Positions 8,897 to 17,997 of a stretch of DNA of 64,000 bases are shown in pieces. The DNA lies in NCBI GenBank assembly GCA_014859965.1, contig JACZKQ010000074.1, positions 181,066 to 245,065 of the forward strand. The letters are read 5' to 3'. A program made the translations under genes and the position numbers. The notes below the pieces were generated by a model. The model saw nothing but the letters and a program-made list of their open reading frames with translations. It was not told the origin of the DNA and did no database searches. Source of the DNA: Phycisphaerae bacterium. Its GTDB lineage: Bacteria; Planctomycetota; Phycisphaerae; Sedimentisphaerales; Anaerohalosphaeraceae. How positions within the stretch are numbered: position 1 is the stretch's first letter; every line of letters begins with the position of its first letter.

Positions 8897-11800
8897 TTGC
8901 AGCCTTTTTGATTCTGACCTGGCCATTGGAATCGGTGCCGTTGTCGGGCACGTAAATACTCATCCGGAGTTTGTAATGTGCGTCCGGCTTGTACTCGTCC
9001 AGTTGAAGCTTGTAGAAGATGTCGCGTTTTTCAAATCCGCTCCAGGCCTCGTGAGTATCGCGGCGGATTTCTTTTCCGCTTTCAACGAGCGCCACCCACT
9101 CGATAACGGCGGCGTGAGCGCCGTGTGTGTACAGGGCCATGACCTCATAGACGCCGGCTGAGTCGAGGGCTGAGGAAATGTCGTATTCAAGAACGACGGG
9201 TTCGGGCGAGACCTGTTCGGCGGCCCATACACCAACGCCCTTGCCCCATATCTTGAGGTCTTCCGCCGGCTTGCAGTACTTGACGCCCAGCCCATCCATG
9301 ATGGCGTAGTGGTGTTTCATGCGTGAGAGAAAGTCTTCCAGTGACTTGTCAGCGGGTCGGCTCCACCCTGTTTCGGCATAGGCGCAGAGCCGCGGGAAGA
9401 CCTGGTAATCGAGGCGGTCGCGGGTCGGCACCCACTCGGTCCACATATTGCCCTGAATGCCAAGGACGCGTTTGTGGCTGTCGGCGGCGACATCGGGCGG
9501 GATCGGGTCGAAACCGTATGCGTCGGCCAGCGAGATGCTGCCGTATGTGTAATCCAGATAGCAATGGGTATGAGAACTCATGATGACGTCATGCCCCCGG
9601 CTGATCGCCTCGACTGCGTACTTCGGCGACAGCCACGAATGGACCACCGCGCCGGCGTCGAGTTCGTCGCCGATGCCGTGCAGGATCTCCGACCAGCCGA
9701 CCATGCGTCTGCCTTTGGACGCAAGATAGGTGCTGATGCGGGCGGTGAACCAGCCCTGCAACTGATCCTCGTTTTCGAACCCCAGTTCCTTCATGCGCCC
9801 CTGGCACTTGGCGCATGTCTTCCAGCGGTCGCGCGGGGCTTCATCCCCTCCGATATGAATAAACTCCGAAGGAAAGATTTCAAGCACCTCGTCGAGGATG
9901 TCCTTGACAAATTGTATAGAGCGATCCTGGCCGAGGCAGAGCACGTCTTTGGATATTCCGCTGGTTGTCCAAAGTTCGTGCGGGCCGCCGGTGCATGAAT
10001 ACTGAGGGTAAGCCGTCAGCGCCGCGACCATGTGCCCCGGCATCTCAATCTCGGGAACAACAGTGACGTGTCTGGCGGCGGCATACTCGACGAGTTCGCG
10101 GAGTTCCTTCTTTGTATAAAACCCCCCGTAAGGTTTTATGTTCTCCTGACCAGTGAGCCGAAATCCCTTTTCCTTTCGCCACGCTCCGATGGCGGTGAGC
10201 TTCGGATATTTGTCGATCTCGACGCGCCAGCCCTGGTCATCGGTCAGGTGCAGGTGCAGCCTGTTGATCTTGTACATGGCCGCAAGGTCAATCTGCCGCT
10301 TGATGACTTCGGTCGGCCAGAACATGCGACTGCAATCCAGCAGGAGCCCCCGCCAGCCGAATCGCGGCTGATCTTCGATCGTTACCGCCGGAATTGCCCA
10401 CTCATGGCCGGCTTTCTTGCCGCCGGCAAATATCTCAGCAGGGAGCAATTGCAGCAGGCTCTGGCAGCCGTAGAAAACACCGGCCGGCGCGGCGGCGGTG
10501 ATCCGAATAGCCTTGCCGTCGACCAGGAGTTTGTAGCCTTCCTCTCCGAGGGCTTTCAGGGACGTATCGATTTCCAGGAGAATGGCGTTTTCGCCCAGTT
10601 CACCGGAACGGGCAATCGCCGGTTTGAATGGAAAGCCTGTACCGCTGGACAGCATTTCGCAAAGTAATTTTCCGGTGCGGGCGTTCGGTGCGTCGGTAAC
10701 GATTCGTGTAGCCTTGTTCAGCGTGAATTGCCCTTGCCGGAAGTTGACTTTCGAGGGATAGGGAACGATGGAGACGCGCTGCGGTTGGGTGCGGTTAACC
10801 ATGATCTCGCCGACAAACAGCCATGCATCCAGACCGGCGGCCTTGTGCCATTGGGGTATCTTACTCATTGACTTGGCCCTGATGCGCACGAACTGACTTT
10901 GCAATTCGAGCCCTTCGACGCCGATGATCCGGACCAAAGTCCCTTCCTGCCTTTCCGAGACATCATGGCTTGCCTGCACCGAGGAACCAAAATTTGTTCC
11001 GTCGGAGGAAAACGCAAATTCCAGGCTCGGGGGCAGGAGTATACCCCACGGCGGCCGATGCAGGAACTGGACCTCGATGTTCTTGACGGCCGTCATCTGT
11101 CCCAGGTCGACGATTGCCTCGAAGTCTTTTCCCTGAAAGCCGAGCCAGTCTCCGCTGTCATGTTCAGGTCCGGCCAGGATTCCGTCAATCAGAGTGTGCG
11201 GCCCATCGGTGCCGCTGTAACTGTTGTCAAGCGGAGTAATCACGCGGATGTCAGAAATGGTCTTGTTCACGTTTTGAGTTGTTTCCGCGGAGGCGATCTT
11301 GTTTTCCGGCAGCATAAGGGGCCGAAGCCTCTTATATTCGTTGACAAACGTGGGATTCCTTGTGAGATCCCAAAGGCTCGTTTCCATTTGCCGCATGATC
11401 AGCACGGACGTAATCCACGGATGCGTCCAGCCGGTGATTGCACACCATGCGCCCCAGCCGGCGTCGGCGTCGCTGGCCCAATACTGCCATCGCTGGAAAT
11501 CGAATCCTCGGAACCAGGCGCCGTCGAGTTCCGGGTGGACCTCGGAACGAACCTGAATGCGGCAGAGAAACTCCGCCAGTTTGTCTTCGGCTTGCCGGTA
11601 GTACGGATCACCGGTTGCGGCGGCGGCCTCGTGCAGCGCCAGAAACGCAAAGTTCGTCGTATACAGGAGGTCGCTGACGGGATCGCCGTTTTTCTGAATC
11701 AGAGACGCTTCGTGACCGCCGTAGGATTCATTCGACGGCGGCGGCGGAAACGCACCCATGCCCGGCTTGCCCAATTCTTCGCGAATCGCACCGGATTCCT

Positions 11801-13499
11801 GCTGAAGGGCGATCAAGCCCTCCGCGATGGTGCGCAGCCATTGCCGGTGCTCGTCAGTGTCCTTCACGCGCACCAGCCAGGCCAGCGGCAGCAGCATGCG
11901 GGCTTTTTCCTGCGCAAGGCCGTTTGTCCACTGCCAGCCGTCGGGATAGTTCTGCATGGTCCTTCGAATGGCCCTGATCGTTCGCTCATAAAGCAGTTCG
12001 TCACCGGTGTGCTGGTACGCCCAAAGGAAACAGGCCCACAGATACGCCTCGAAATGCGGCGCTATTCTGACGGTATTACCATTGAAGTAGTGCAGCCAAC
12101 CGTTGGTGGCGAGCGAACCTATGTCGATCCGGTCGGGCCGAAAGCCCGTACGCGCCGTGGTTCGGATGTTGGCGAGCATACAAAGCGCCAGCGCCTCGTC
12201 CCATCGCTGCTCGCCGGTTGCGGCCGCCGCCGCCATGATGCCCATCATCTGACGGGCGTTGTCGTCGCCGTAATTGGCTATCCACCAGGCGGGATGATCG
12301 ACGCCCCATGCGATCATTCCGTAGGCCCCGTGTTCCGGGTCGGCCCTGGGGCCTTTTCGGCCCTCGCTGTCGAACAGATAGTAATCCAGCAGGTTTGCGC
12401 CGACTCTTGAATAGTCTCTATCGCCGGTGTATCCTGCCGCCAATGCATAGGTCATCGCCGCCTCGCACTGGTTGTCGCCGCGTCTTACGACGCTTCTCCT
12501 CTGCTTGCCGTCGAAGTCTATTCCGGATAGGTAACATTGCATAATGCCGTACTTGCCGTCGCCCGACAGTTCATCTGCACCCGGGGCGGCTAATTCCCCT
12601 CCGGCGCTGGAGGTCATCGCCTCCCTGACCTTTGCATCCATATCTTCTGTAACGAGCAGCTTGGACTTTTCGTACCATTCGATGCCGCGTTTGATGGCGA
12701 TATCCTGGTAATTGTCAGGAAGCGTTTCATCGCGTGCGTAACTGGCCCTGATGGTCTCGGTCCAGCGGAGAGGGGGGACGTTCAATTCAGGCGCAACCCA
12801 GGCCAGGATGCCGCGCCACATGGCATTTATTGCGTCGGCGGGGGCGTACCGCCCCGTAACGAAATGGCTCAGTTTGGTGGTGCTGACAAGGATGTTTGCC
12901 TCGGGATGCTCTGCCAGGATAGGCTGCGTCTTTGGAGGCAGCCCGTAAACGGCCGTATCGAAGCCTGCCACCTGCGCCATTACGAGATGGGCCTGGGCCG
13001 TGTTGATCCCCACAAAGCGCTTGCCGTTAATCGCCAGAATGCGCAACCGCTTCAATTGCGGCTCGAAAAAGTCGCTGGAAACCACGACTCGTTCAACGGT
13101 TGCGTTCCTGGCCGGGGCGATGTCCATGCCCGGCACATACGTCGGATACTCAATGTAGATTCTGAGCCTCTTGTTCTTGGCGGCCGTAAAAACAAGCGGG
13201 TCGACATCGGTTGTCGTCTCGGGGTAGCCATCGGCCAGAACCAATATGCCCGAACCCTCCGGAGCCGCAGCGACAAGCTCCGCGGGCCGGTCGAATCGAT
13301 GAACGGCCAACCCGCTGAGTCGGAGCACCTGGTAAAGATCATTGTCAAGCGAGCAGCTCAAAAACACGGCATCCGGCGGACCTGCTTGAATCACGCCGAC
13401 CATAATGACGAGCAACAGACCTGCCAATGACATAGTTCCCCTTACATTTTCTTCAGGCTTACAATGGGCTTGGGGCAGCATCTGATCTCCCTTTTTCAC
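8889..13499 (-). CDS. Giant secreted enzyme: ThuA-like + (alpha/alpha)-barrel + discoidin-like + GH20 beta-N-acetylhexosaminidase
   Basis: A 1536-residue exported protein, first gene of the leftward operon. After a signal peptide (~1-40) comes a ThuA/GATase-like domain (~45-240), a six-hairpin alpha/alpha-barrel (~250-710) and an F5/8-like module (~750-905), all three homologous to the proteins at 18.0 and 20.6 kb. Residue ~910 onward is a complete GH20 enzyme: an N-terminal GH20b-like part (VPYPSKVNFRQG), WRGLLLDCSRMFW opening the barrel, HLTDDQGWR, EIEMPGH, and HIGGDEAP with the catalytic Asp-Glu near 1219-1220. A beta-sandwich of ~100 residues closes the protein. GH20 enzymes remove terminal beta-GlcNAc/GalNAc by substrate-assisted catalysis. 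The alpha/alpha-barrel's activity is not known to me. Control: LacI operator just downstream of its promoter. Confidence 0.88.
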   Translation of the reverse strand: MKKGDQMLPQAHCKPEENVRGTMSLAGLLLVIMVGVIQAGPPDAVFLSCSLDNDLYQVLRLSGLAVHRFDRPAELVAAAPEGSGILVLADGYPETTTDVDPLVFTAAKNKRLRIYIEYPTYVPGMDIAPARNATVERVVVSSDFFEPQLKRLRILAINGKRFVGINTAQAHLVMAQVAGFDTAVYGLPPKTQPILAEHPEANILVSTTKLSHFVTGRYAPADAINAMWRGILAWVAPELNVPPLRWTETIRASYARDETLPDNYQDIAIKRGIEWYEKSKLLVTEDMDAKVREAMTSSAGGELAAPGADELSGDGKYGIMQCYLSGIDFDGKQRRSVVRRGDNQCEAAMTYALAAGYTGDRDYSRVGANLLDYYLFDSEGRKGPRADPEHGAYGMIAWGVDHPAWWIANYGDDNARQMMGIMAAAAATGEQRWDEALALCMLANIRTTARTGFRPDRIDIGSLATNGWLHYFNGNTVRIAPHFEAYLWACFLWAYQHTGDELLYERTIRAIRRTMQNYPDGWQWTNGLAQEKARMLLPLAWLVRVKDTDEHRQWLRTIAEGLIALQQESGAIREELGKPGMGAFPPPPSNESYGGHEASLIQKNGDPVSDLLYTTNFAFLALHEAAAATGDPYYRQAEDKLAEFLCRIQVRSEVHPELDGAWFRGFDFQRWQYWASDADAGWGAWCAITGWTHPWITSVLIMRQMETSLWDLTRNPTFVNEYKRLRPLMLPENKIASAETTQNVNKTISDIRVITPLDNSYSGTDGPHTLIDGILAGPEHDSGDWLGFQGKDFEAIVDLGQMTAVKNIEVQFLHRPPWGILLPPSLEFAFSSDGTNFGSSVQASHDVSERQEGTLVRIIGVEGLELQSQFVRIRAKSMSKIPQWHKAAGLDAWLFVGEIMVNRTQPQRVSIVPYPSKVNFRQGQFTLNKATRIVTDAPNARTGKLLCEMLSSGTGFPFKPAIARSGELGENAILLEIDTSLKALGEEGYKLLVDGKAIRITAAAPAGVFYGCQSLLQLLPAEIFAGGKKAGHEWAIPAVTIEDQPRFGWRGLLLDCSRMFWPTEVIKRQIDLAAMYKINRLHLHLTDDQGWRVEIDKYPKLTAIGAWRKEKGFRLTGQENIKPYGGFYTKKELRELVEYAAARHVTVVPEIEMPGHMVAALTAYPQYSCTGGPHELWTTSGISKDVLCLGQDRSIQFVKDILDEVLEIFPSEFIHIGGDEAPRDRWKTCAKCQGRMKELGFENEDQLQGWFTARISTYLASKGRRMVGWSEILHGIGDELDAGAVVHSWLSPKYAVEAISRGHDVIMSSHTHCYLDYTYGSISLADAYGFDPIPPDVAADSHKRVLGIQGNMWTEWVPTRDRLDYQVFPRLCAYAETGWSRPADKSLEDFLSRMKHHYAIMDGLGVKYCKPAEDLKIWGKGVGVWAAEQVSPEPVVLEYDISSALDSAGVYEVMALYTHGAHAAVIEWVALVESGKEIRRDTHEAWSGFEKRDIFYKLQLDEYKPDAHYKLRMSIYVPDNGTDSNGQVRIKKAANG

Positions 13500-13576
13500 G
13501 CTTTCATATGCAGCATAAGACAGTACGCCTACAGGGCCGATATTAACGAAAAAAATTCACTTTTACGGCCAATTTG

Positions 13577-13590
13577 CGTAAGCGTTTACG
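13577..13590. promoter_or_regulatory. LacI-family operator, leftward arm
   Basis: CGTAAGCGTTTACG is a near-perfect palindrome with a central CG, as LacI/PurR-family regulators bind. It is the exact reverse complement of the site at 13797-13810 and begins about 2 bp after the expected transcription start of the GH20 operon, so a bound repressor would block RNA polymerase. Confidence 0.85.
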
Positions 13591-13598
13591 TGGTCTAC

Positions 13599-13626
13599 AG
13601 TATATTCCGGATGTTTCTCGTGTCAA
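13599..13626 (-). promoter_or_regulatory. Sigma70-type promoter of the GH20 operon
   Basis: On the minus strand TTGACA (13626-13621) and TATACT (13604-13599) are separated by 16 bp. The predicted start near 13592 leaves a leader of about 90 nt before the ATG at 13499, with the operator in the first 15 nt. Confidence 0.8.
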
Positions 13627-13755
13627 GGGCATTGTCAAAAATAATCTCAGGAACGCAAAAGGCGGAGCCGATCTTCGCGGGAAAAACACATGGTATAGCT
13701 GTAAGTGTATTATATGCAAGCCTTTAGGTCAATGCAAAAAAGTTTTTGTTTGCCG

Positions 13756-13784
13756 TTGACATGGATGGGCGGCATTGGTACGAT
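13756..13784 (+). promoter_or_regulatory. Sigma70-type promoter of the lacI arm
   Basis: TTGACA (13756-13761) and TACGAT (13779-13784) are separated by 17 bp. The expected start is near 13791, a few bases before the operator at 13797, fitting autorepression of the regulator and control of the genes behind it. Confidence 0.8.
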
Positions 13785-13796
13785 ATGCAACTGTAA

Positions 13797-13810
13797 CGTA
13801 AACGCTTACG
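13797..13810. promoter_or_regulatory. LacI-family operator, rightward arm
   Basis: CGTAAACGCTTACG, the exact inverse of the 13577-13590 site. Flanking bases extend the near-palindrome to 18 bp (13795-13812, AACGTAA...TTACGTT). It sits between the promoter and the TTG start of the regulator gene, about +7 to +20. Confidence 0.87.
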
Positions 13811-13834
13811 TTATTTATGTAATGAGGATATGTT

Positions 13835-14905
13835 TTGGCAACCTTGCAGGATATCGCTAAACAGGCGGGCGTTTCGATCCCCACCGTGTCGCGCATACTC
13901 AACCCCAAGAACGGACCGAGGGTCGCCAGCGCTAAGACAGAACTGCTGGTTCGCCAGATCGCCCGTAAACTCAACTACTTTCCCAACGCTTCGGCTCGCG
14001 CCTTAAGTACTCAGCGCACCCAAAATATCGGGCTCATGTGGGATAAGCGGATGGACTCTCCCGAAGAGACCATTTTCTGGTCTCCCGTTCTTCGAGGGCT
14101 CATGGCCGGTTGTAAGCGGGCAGGCTACGACTGCATGGTGAGCGTTGAAGATTATCACACGCCCAAGGGCTTCGAGCTGCCGCGCGGGTTTCGTGAACGA
14201 TCTGTCGATGGTGTCGTCGTGACGTACCCCCTCGGCGATGCAGCCAAGCAAGTGCAAAACAAGCTGATTGAGTCAGGAATACCGTTTGTCGTGATTTGGG
14301 CCTCTTTTGTCGATCCGAGTGTCTGGTCTGTCGACGTGGATTCGAATCCGGGCATCCGTCAGGCCCTGCTGCACCTCTATGAGTTCGGTCACCGCAAGAT
14401 CGGTTATTGCGTGTACCCGCACTGGCATCTTGGAGAATACCACGCCAGTGAGCAGCTCGAAAAACAGGTCCGCCAGGAATTTGGAATAAATCTTACGCCG
14501 CTCGTGGTTGATCTGACCCGGAATACCCACCAGGAGGAAGGTCAAAATCTGGCGGACAAACTGGCTTCCGGTGAGCTGGATATTACAGCGATGATCATGG
14601 GTGACCTCATCAGCATAGAGGCCATCAAACGTCTTTCCGAAAAGAATATACGTGTTCCGGACGATTTCAGCGTCATCGGTCTGGCCGGCACGAAGGTATG
14701 CGAATACTGCACGCCAACACTCAGCACCCTGGTTTCCCCGCTGGTCGAAGTCGGCGAAAAAGCCGCTTCCCTTCTCGTGGATGACATCAAAGCCGGCTTG
14801 CTCGGGGTCAAGCTCGAACCACGGCATGTCACCCTTTCCCAGGGCTTTATTGCCAGAGAATCAACAGGCCCGGTTCCTGCCGGGGGAAAAAAAACAAGGT
14901 CATGA
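13835..14905 (+). CDS. LacI-family transcriptional regulator of the carbohydrate locus
   Basis: A 356-residue LacI/GalR regulator. The N-terminal helix-turn-helix is clear (ATLQDIAKQAGVSIPTVSRIL), followed by the hinge helix region (NASARALSTQ) and a periplasmic-binding-protein-like sensor domain ending about residue 340 (segments FSVIGLAGTKVCEYCTPTLST and EPRHVTLSQGFIARES). The start is a TTG at 13835 with GAGG 7 nt upstream; no in-frame ATG would keep the helix-turn-helix. It is transcribed away from the GH20 operon, and a matching palindromic operator lies in front of both arms, so autoregulation and control of both operons are strongly suggested. The inducer is presumably a sugar released by the encoded enzymes. 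Confidence 0.93.
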   Translation: MATLQDIAKQAGVSIPTVSRILNPKNGPRVASAKTELLVRQIARKLNYFPNASARALSTQRTQNIGLMWDKRMDSPEETIFWSPVLRGLMAGCKRAGYDCMVSVEDYHTPKGFELPRGFRERSVDGVVVTYPLGDAAKQVQNKLIESGIPFVVIWASFVDPSVWSVDVDSNPGIRQALLHLYEFGHRKIGYCVYPHWHLGEYHASEQLEKQVRQEFGINLTPLVVDLTRNTHQEEGQNLADKLASGELDITAMIMGDLISIEAIKRLSEKNIRVPDDFSVIGLAGTKVCEYCTPTLSTLVSPLVEVGEKAASLLVDDIKAGLLGVKLEPRHVTLSQGFIARESTGPVPAGGKKTRS

Positions 14906-14927
14906 GATCACTATTGGAGGAATGCGC

Positions 14928-14957
14928 ATGAAGGAGATTGTGGGTCCCAGGCAGTAA
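14928..14957 (+). other. Tiny 9-codon reading frame with strong ribosome-binding site
   Basis: ATG at 14928 encodes MKEIVGPRQ and stops at 14957. A GGAGG sits 7 nt upstream, and the lacI stop is only 23 bp before. It may be a leader peptide, or the surviving start of a gene cut off by a deletion. Nothing else supports translation. Confidence 0.2.
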
Positions 14958-15037
14958 TGGTGTGACATATCGCGGGACGGCAAGGCAATCAGGCATTGCA
15001 GCTTGCCGCACAAACAAAACATACGAAAGGAGAACCG

Positions 15038-16930
15038 ATGAAAAAAAGACTGATCACCCTCACTCTAATCCTTGGCCTGGCGGCGGTCTGGACGTGCCCG
15101 CTGATGGCCGATTTCAAAGAAGTCCCGGTGGCCTCTTATGTAGCGGCGCCGCCTGCGACCGCCAACAGTTGGGCGGCAGACCCGGCCTTGACGAAACTGA
15201 TCGATGGCATCGTTCCCGCTGCCGGAGAAAACTGGGGCGCCGGCAAGACAGCGGGATGGGAATTACCCGCAAATTCCGGGCCAACAATTACTTTCGATCT
15301 TGGGCAATCGGTAACGATTGACGCGATTTCGCTCACGCATTTTGGCTCTTACTATGGGTTCGTATCGGTAGATATCTATTCCGCTGATGATCCGAATTTC
15401 TTTGAACTGGTCGGCACCTTTCCCAACGCGCTGCTTGCCACCACAGCAAAAGCCGATAGCGTAAGGCAGGATATTCTGCTGACCGCCCCCGGCCGGCATA
15501 TCAAGATGGCTTTCATCAGTGGCGAGCCCGGTTACGCCAATGCCTGGACGATGCTGTCTGAAGTCGAATTCTATCAACTGGATCCGAACACCATTATTAT
15601 TCAGCAGCAGCCGCAGGACCTGATCCTTGTCTCGGGCAATGATGGCGAGCTTTCCGTGGTTGCATCTGGCAAGACACTGCCGCTTTCGTATCAATGGAAA
15701 AAGGACGGCGTTGCTATTGCAGACGCCACGGAGGCCACTCTGCTGATCGAAGCCGCAACGCTCGACGACGCGGGCGCGTATTCCTGCGTTGTCACCAGTC
15801 CGGCCAATCCCGTCGGTGAAGAAACCACCGCGGCCATTGTGCAGGTTTTGTCCGCACCGCCCCTGACCCACTACGGGATGCGTGTGCTCAACCATGATCC
15901 GACCGTGTACTGGAGCTTTGATGAAGAGGAGGGCCCGGCCATAGAACTGACGTCGATGCTGGGCAACCGAATGCTGACAGCGTCGCAGCCGAGCAGATTC
16001 CCGCACGACGGCAAGGGTTCCGCCATTTCAGTTTTGGCGTTTGAGAATGTCTTCGGCACGACGACACTCGACTCCATTACCACCAGCGGACCTTTCGCCA
16101 TCGAGTTCTGGCTGCGGCTTGCGAACCCGACGGTAACGAACCGCTATATCATGGAAATCGGTATTCCTAACGGCGCAGGCAACCTGCCCGCCGTGATCTT
16201 CGGTTACAATCCGATGGAGCTGGAGTTCTTCCAGGGCTTCAGAACCAAGGGTTTCGCCTATGCGGATCCCAACGACTGGATGGAATGGCATCATGTCGTG
16301 CTGGTTGATTACGATGATGAGATCGAAGCGTACGACAACGGAGCGCTGGTTGAGAATTTTGAGTTTCGCACCAACACGGGTAATTATGTTCTGAATCTCA
16401 CCCAGGAAATCGCCATCGGCAGCGTCCGAAAGACGCATGCGTCGTCGCCTGCATCCATTATCGAGGGTGATATCGACGAGGTGGCGATCTATAATTTTGC
16501 CGGCATGACCAAAGAGGCCATCCGCGCGCGTGTGCAAGCGATCGCCCTGCATGGCGACCTCAGCGGCCCGGCCTACATCACGGAACAGCCGCGCGACACG
16601 ACCGCTCCGCCCACGACGGACACCGTCCTGGTGGCCGCTGCGGCAGGCGCCGAGCCGATTACGTACCAGTGGAAGAAGAACGGCGTCGCCATCGCCGGAG
16701 CCAACTCGCCGGTTCTGGTATTGCCCGCAGTCCAGCCCGTGGTCGACGATGGAAGCTACACCTGTTATGTCGAGAACACCGAGGGCGGCGAAGAGTCGCA
16801 ACCGGCGATTTTGACGGTGGCGTGCTACTACGACATCCCCGGCGACATCAACAACGACTGTATTGTTGACCTGCTGGATCTGGCGGCCGTCGCAGCACAT
16901 TGGCTTGAAAGCAGCAGCGTTCTGCCGTAG
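15038..16930 (+). CDS. Secreted Ig/LamG protein with C-terminal dockerin-like motif
   Basis: 630 residues, starting at the ATG at 15038 behind AAAGGAGA, with a signal peptide (MKKRLITLTLILGLAAVWTCPLMA). Regions in order: a discoidin/F5-8-like beta-sandwich (~25-180; FDLGQSVTIDAISLTHFG), an immunoglobulin-like domain (~185-270; YQWKKDGVAIADA, DDAGAYSCVV), a LamG/concanavalin-like domain (~280-497; YWSFDEEEGPAIEL), a second Ig-like domain (~508-594; YQWKKNGVAIAGA) and a dockerin-like calcium motif (GDINNDCIVDLLDLAAVAAHW) at the very end. No catalytic domain is seen; a surface or extracellular glycan-binding role is inferred. It follows lacI in the rightward arm. Confidence 0.83.
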   Translation: MKKRLITLTLILGLAAVWTCPLMADFKEVPVASYVAAPPATANSWAADPALTKLIDGIVPAAGENWGAGKTAGWELPANSGPTITFDLGQSVTIDAISLTHFGSYYGFVSVDIYSADDPNFFELVGTFPNALLATTAKADSVRQDILLTAPGRHIKMAFISGEPGYANAWTMLSEVEFYQLDPNTIIIQQQPQDLILVSGNDGELSVVASGKTLPLSYQWKKDGVAIADATEATLLIEAATLDDAGAYSCVVTSPANPVGEETTAAIVQVLSAPPLTHYGMRVLNHDPTVYWSFDEEEGPAIELTSMLGNRMLTASQPSRFPHDGKGSAISVLAFENVFGTTTLDSITTSGPFAIEFWLRLANPTVTNRYIMEIGIPNGAGNLPAVIFGYNPMELEFFQGFRTKGFAYADPNDWMEWHHVVLVDYDDEIEAYDNGALVENFEFRTNTGNYVLNLTQEIAIGSVRKTHASSPASIIEGDIDEVAIYNFAGMTKEAIRARVQAIALHGDLSGPAYITEQPRDTTAPPTTDTVLVAAAAGAEPITYQWKKNGVAIAGANSPVLVLPAVQPVVDDGSYTCYVENTEGGEESQPAILTVACYYDIPGDINNDCIVDLLDLAAVAAHWLESSSVLP

Positions 16931-17009
16931 GGCAACGAATCGCTCTCAAGGCAGGCTGTATCCCTGCGCACAAGGTCTCGGTATGGGGATGCATAGAAAC
17001 AGGAATCCG

Positions 17010-17040
17010 TGGGGGCCGCCGCGTCGTTGGGCGGCCCCCA
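17010..17040 (+). promoter_or_regulatory. Strong 11-bp hairpin before the pseudopilin-like gene
   Basis: TGGGGGCCGCC (17010-17020) pairs perfectly with GGCGGCCCCCA (17030-17040) around a 9-nt loop. No T-run follows, so it is not a standard intrinsic terminator. Its place 30 bp before the ATG at 17070 suggests mRNA stabilisation, attenuation or partial termination between the two genes. Confidence 0.6.
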
Positions 17041-17069
17041 AACTGCCGACTTCTGGTAAAGGTGCTGTC

Positions 17070-17924
17070 ATGAAGACGTACAAAGTGAATCCGGGGAGGC
17101 AAGGTTTTACGCTGATCGAACTGCTCGTGGTAATCGCAATTATCGCGATGCTGCTGAGCATACTTATGCCGGCCTTGGGCATGGCCAAGCGGCAGGCTCG
17201 AAAAATCGTATGCAAGGCACACCTGCACGGCTGGGGCACCGTTTTCGGAACGTACGCGCAGGACAGTCATGGTAAATTCCCTCTGTGGCACAACGATTAC
17301 GCATCAAGGGGGAATATGTGGATGGACGTCCTCAGGCCGTACTATGAGGATGCCAGCAAGATGCGTTTTTGTGTTGAGGCACTTAAAGACAAGGATCGTG
17401 TGCCCGGTTCGACCCTGGGCAACTATGGCGGCGCGCGCAGGAGTTGGCTGCACCCGACGCCGCGAGGGGAAATCGGACCATATGACAATTTGATGTGGGC
17501 CAACGGCAGCTACGGCATTAACCATTACGTCTATGGTTACAATCCAAATTCCGAGCCGTGGACGCTCACAAAGGGTGTGGACATCCCCTGGGGAACAATC
17601 GGGGGTACAGGCCAGGATTCACAGGTTCCGTTATTGTTTGACTGCACCTGGGCGGGAACCTTTCCCAGCGAAACCGACATGATCCCACCCTCCGGGGACG
17701 ACATCGATCCGCCGCAGGGATGGGGGCTTGGGATTAATTGTGAAATGGCACGTGTCTGCCTGGATCGGCATGGCAAAGTCAATGTCATGCTTTTCATGGA
17801 TTTATCCGTCACGGATGTCTACTTGCCGGATTTATGGAAGCTGAAATGGCATCGGAAGTGGCGGCCCGTCCAATACACCAGAGAAGATTTCAGGGACGCC
17901 GACGGAAACATCTGGCTGCGGTAG
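17070..17924 (+). CDS. Pseudopilin-like protein with prepilin methylation motif
   Basis: 284 residues. The N-terminus has a short basic leader, then the prepilin peptidase site GFTLIELLVVIAII and a single hydrophobic helix, the hallmark of type II secretion/type IV pseudopilins and of the large DUF1559-like family of planctomycetes, Lentisphaerae and Verrucomicrobia. The C-terminal part (RHGKVNVMLFMDLSV) corresponds to the H-x9-DG-type end of that family, with D-L instead of D-G. The start at 17070 is set by the leader motif; the open frame upstream to 16863 is not coding-like. Such proteins are commonly embedded in polysaccharide loci of these phyla, but their job is not settled; they may assemble at the surface with secreted enzymes. 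Confidence 0.88.
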   Translation: MKTYKVNPGRQGFTLIELLVVIAIIAMLLSILMPALGMAKRQARKIVCKAHLHGWGTVFGTYAQDSHGKFPLWHNDYASRGNMWMDVLRPYYEDASKMRFCVEALKDKDRVPGSTLGNYGGARRSWLHPTPRGEIGPYDNLMWANGSYGINHYVYGYNPNSEPWTLTKGVDIPWGTIGGTGQDSQVPLLFDCTWAGTFPSETDMIPPSGDDIDPPQGWGLGINCEMARVCLDRHGKVNVMLFMDLSVTDVYLPDLWKLKWHRKWRPVQYTREDFRDADGNIWLR

Positions 17925-17997
17925 CGTCTGCTGCTCGACAAGTGCGGTACATCCTGAGTTTCAAGACTGTGAGAGATTAGTAAAGAGGGAGCCGGTA

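Noticed and set aside
10899..12410. 503-codon frame antisense to the GH20 giant enzyme
   Set aside because: Low-complexity shadow frame; the minus-strand protein is supported by homology to two others in the window.
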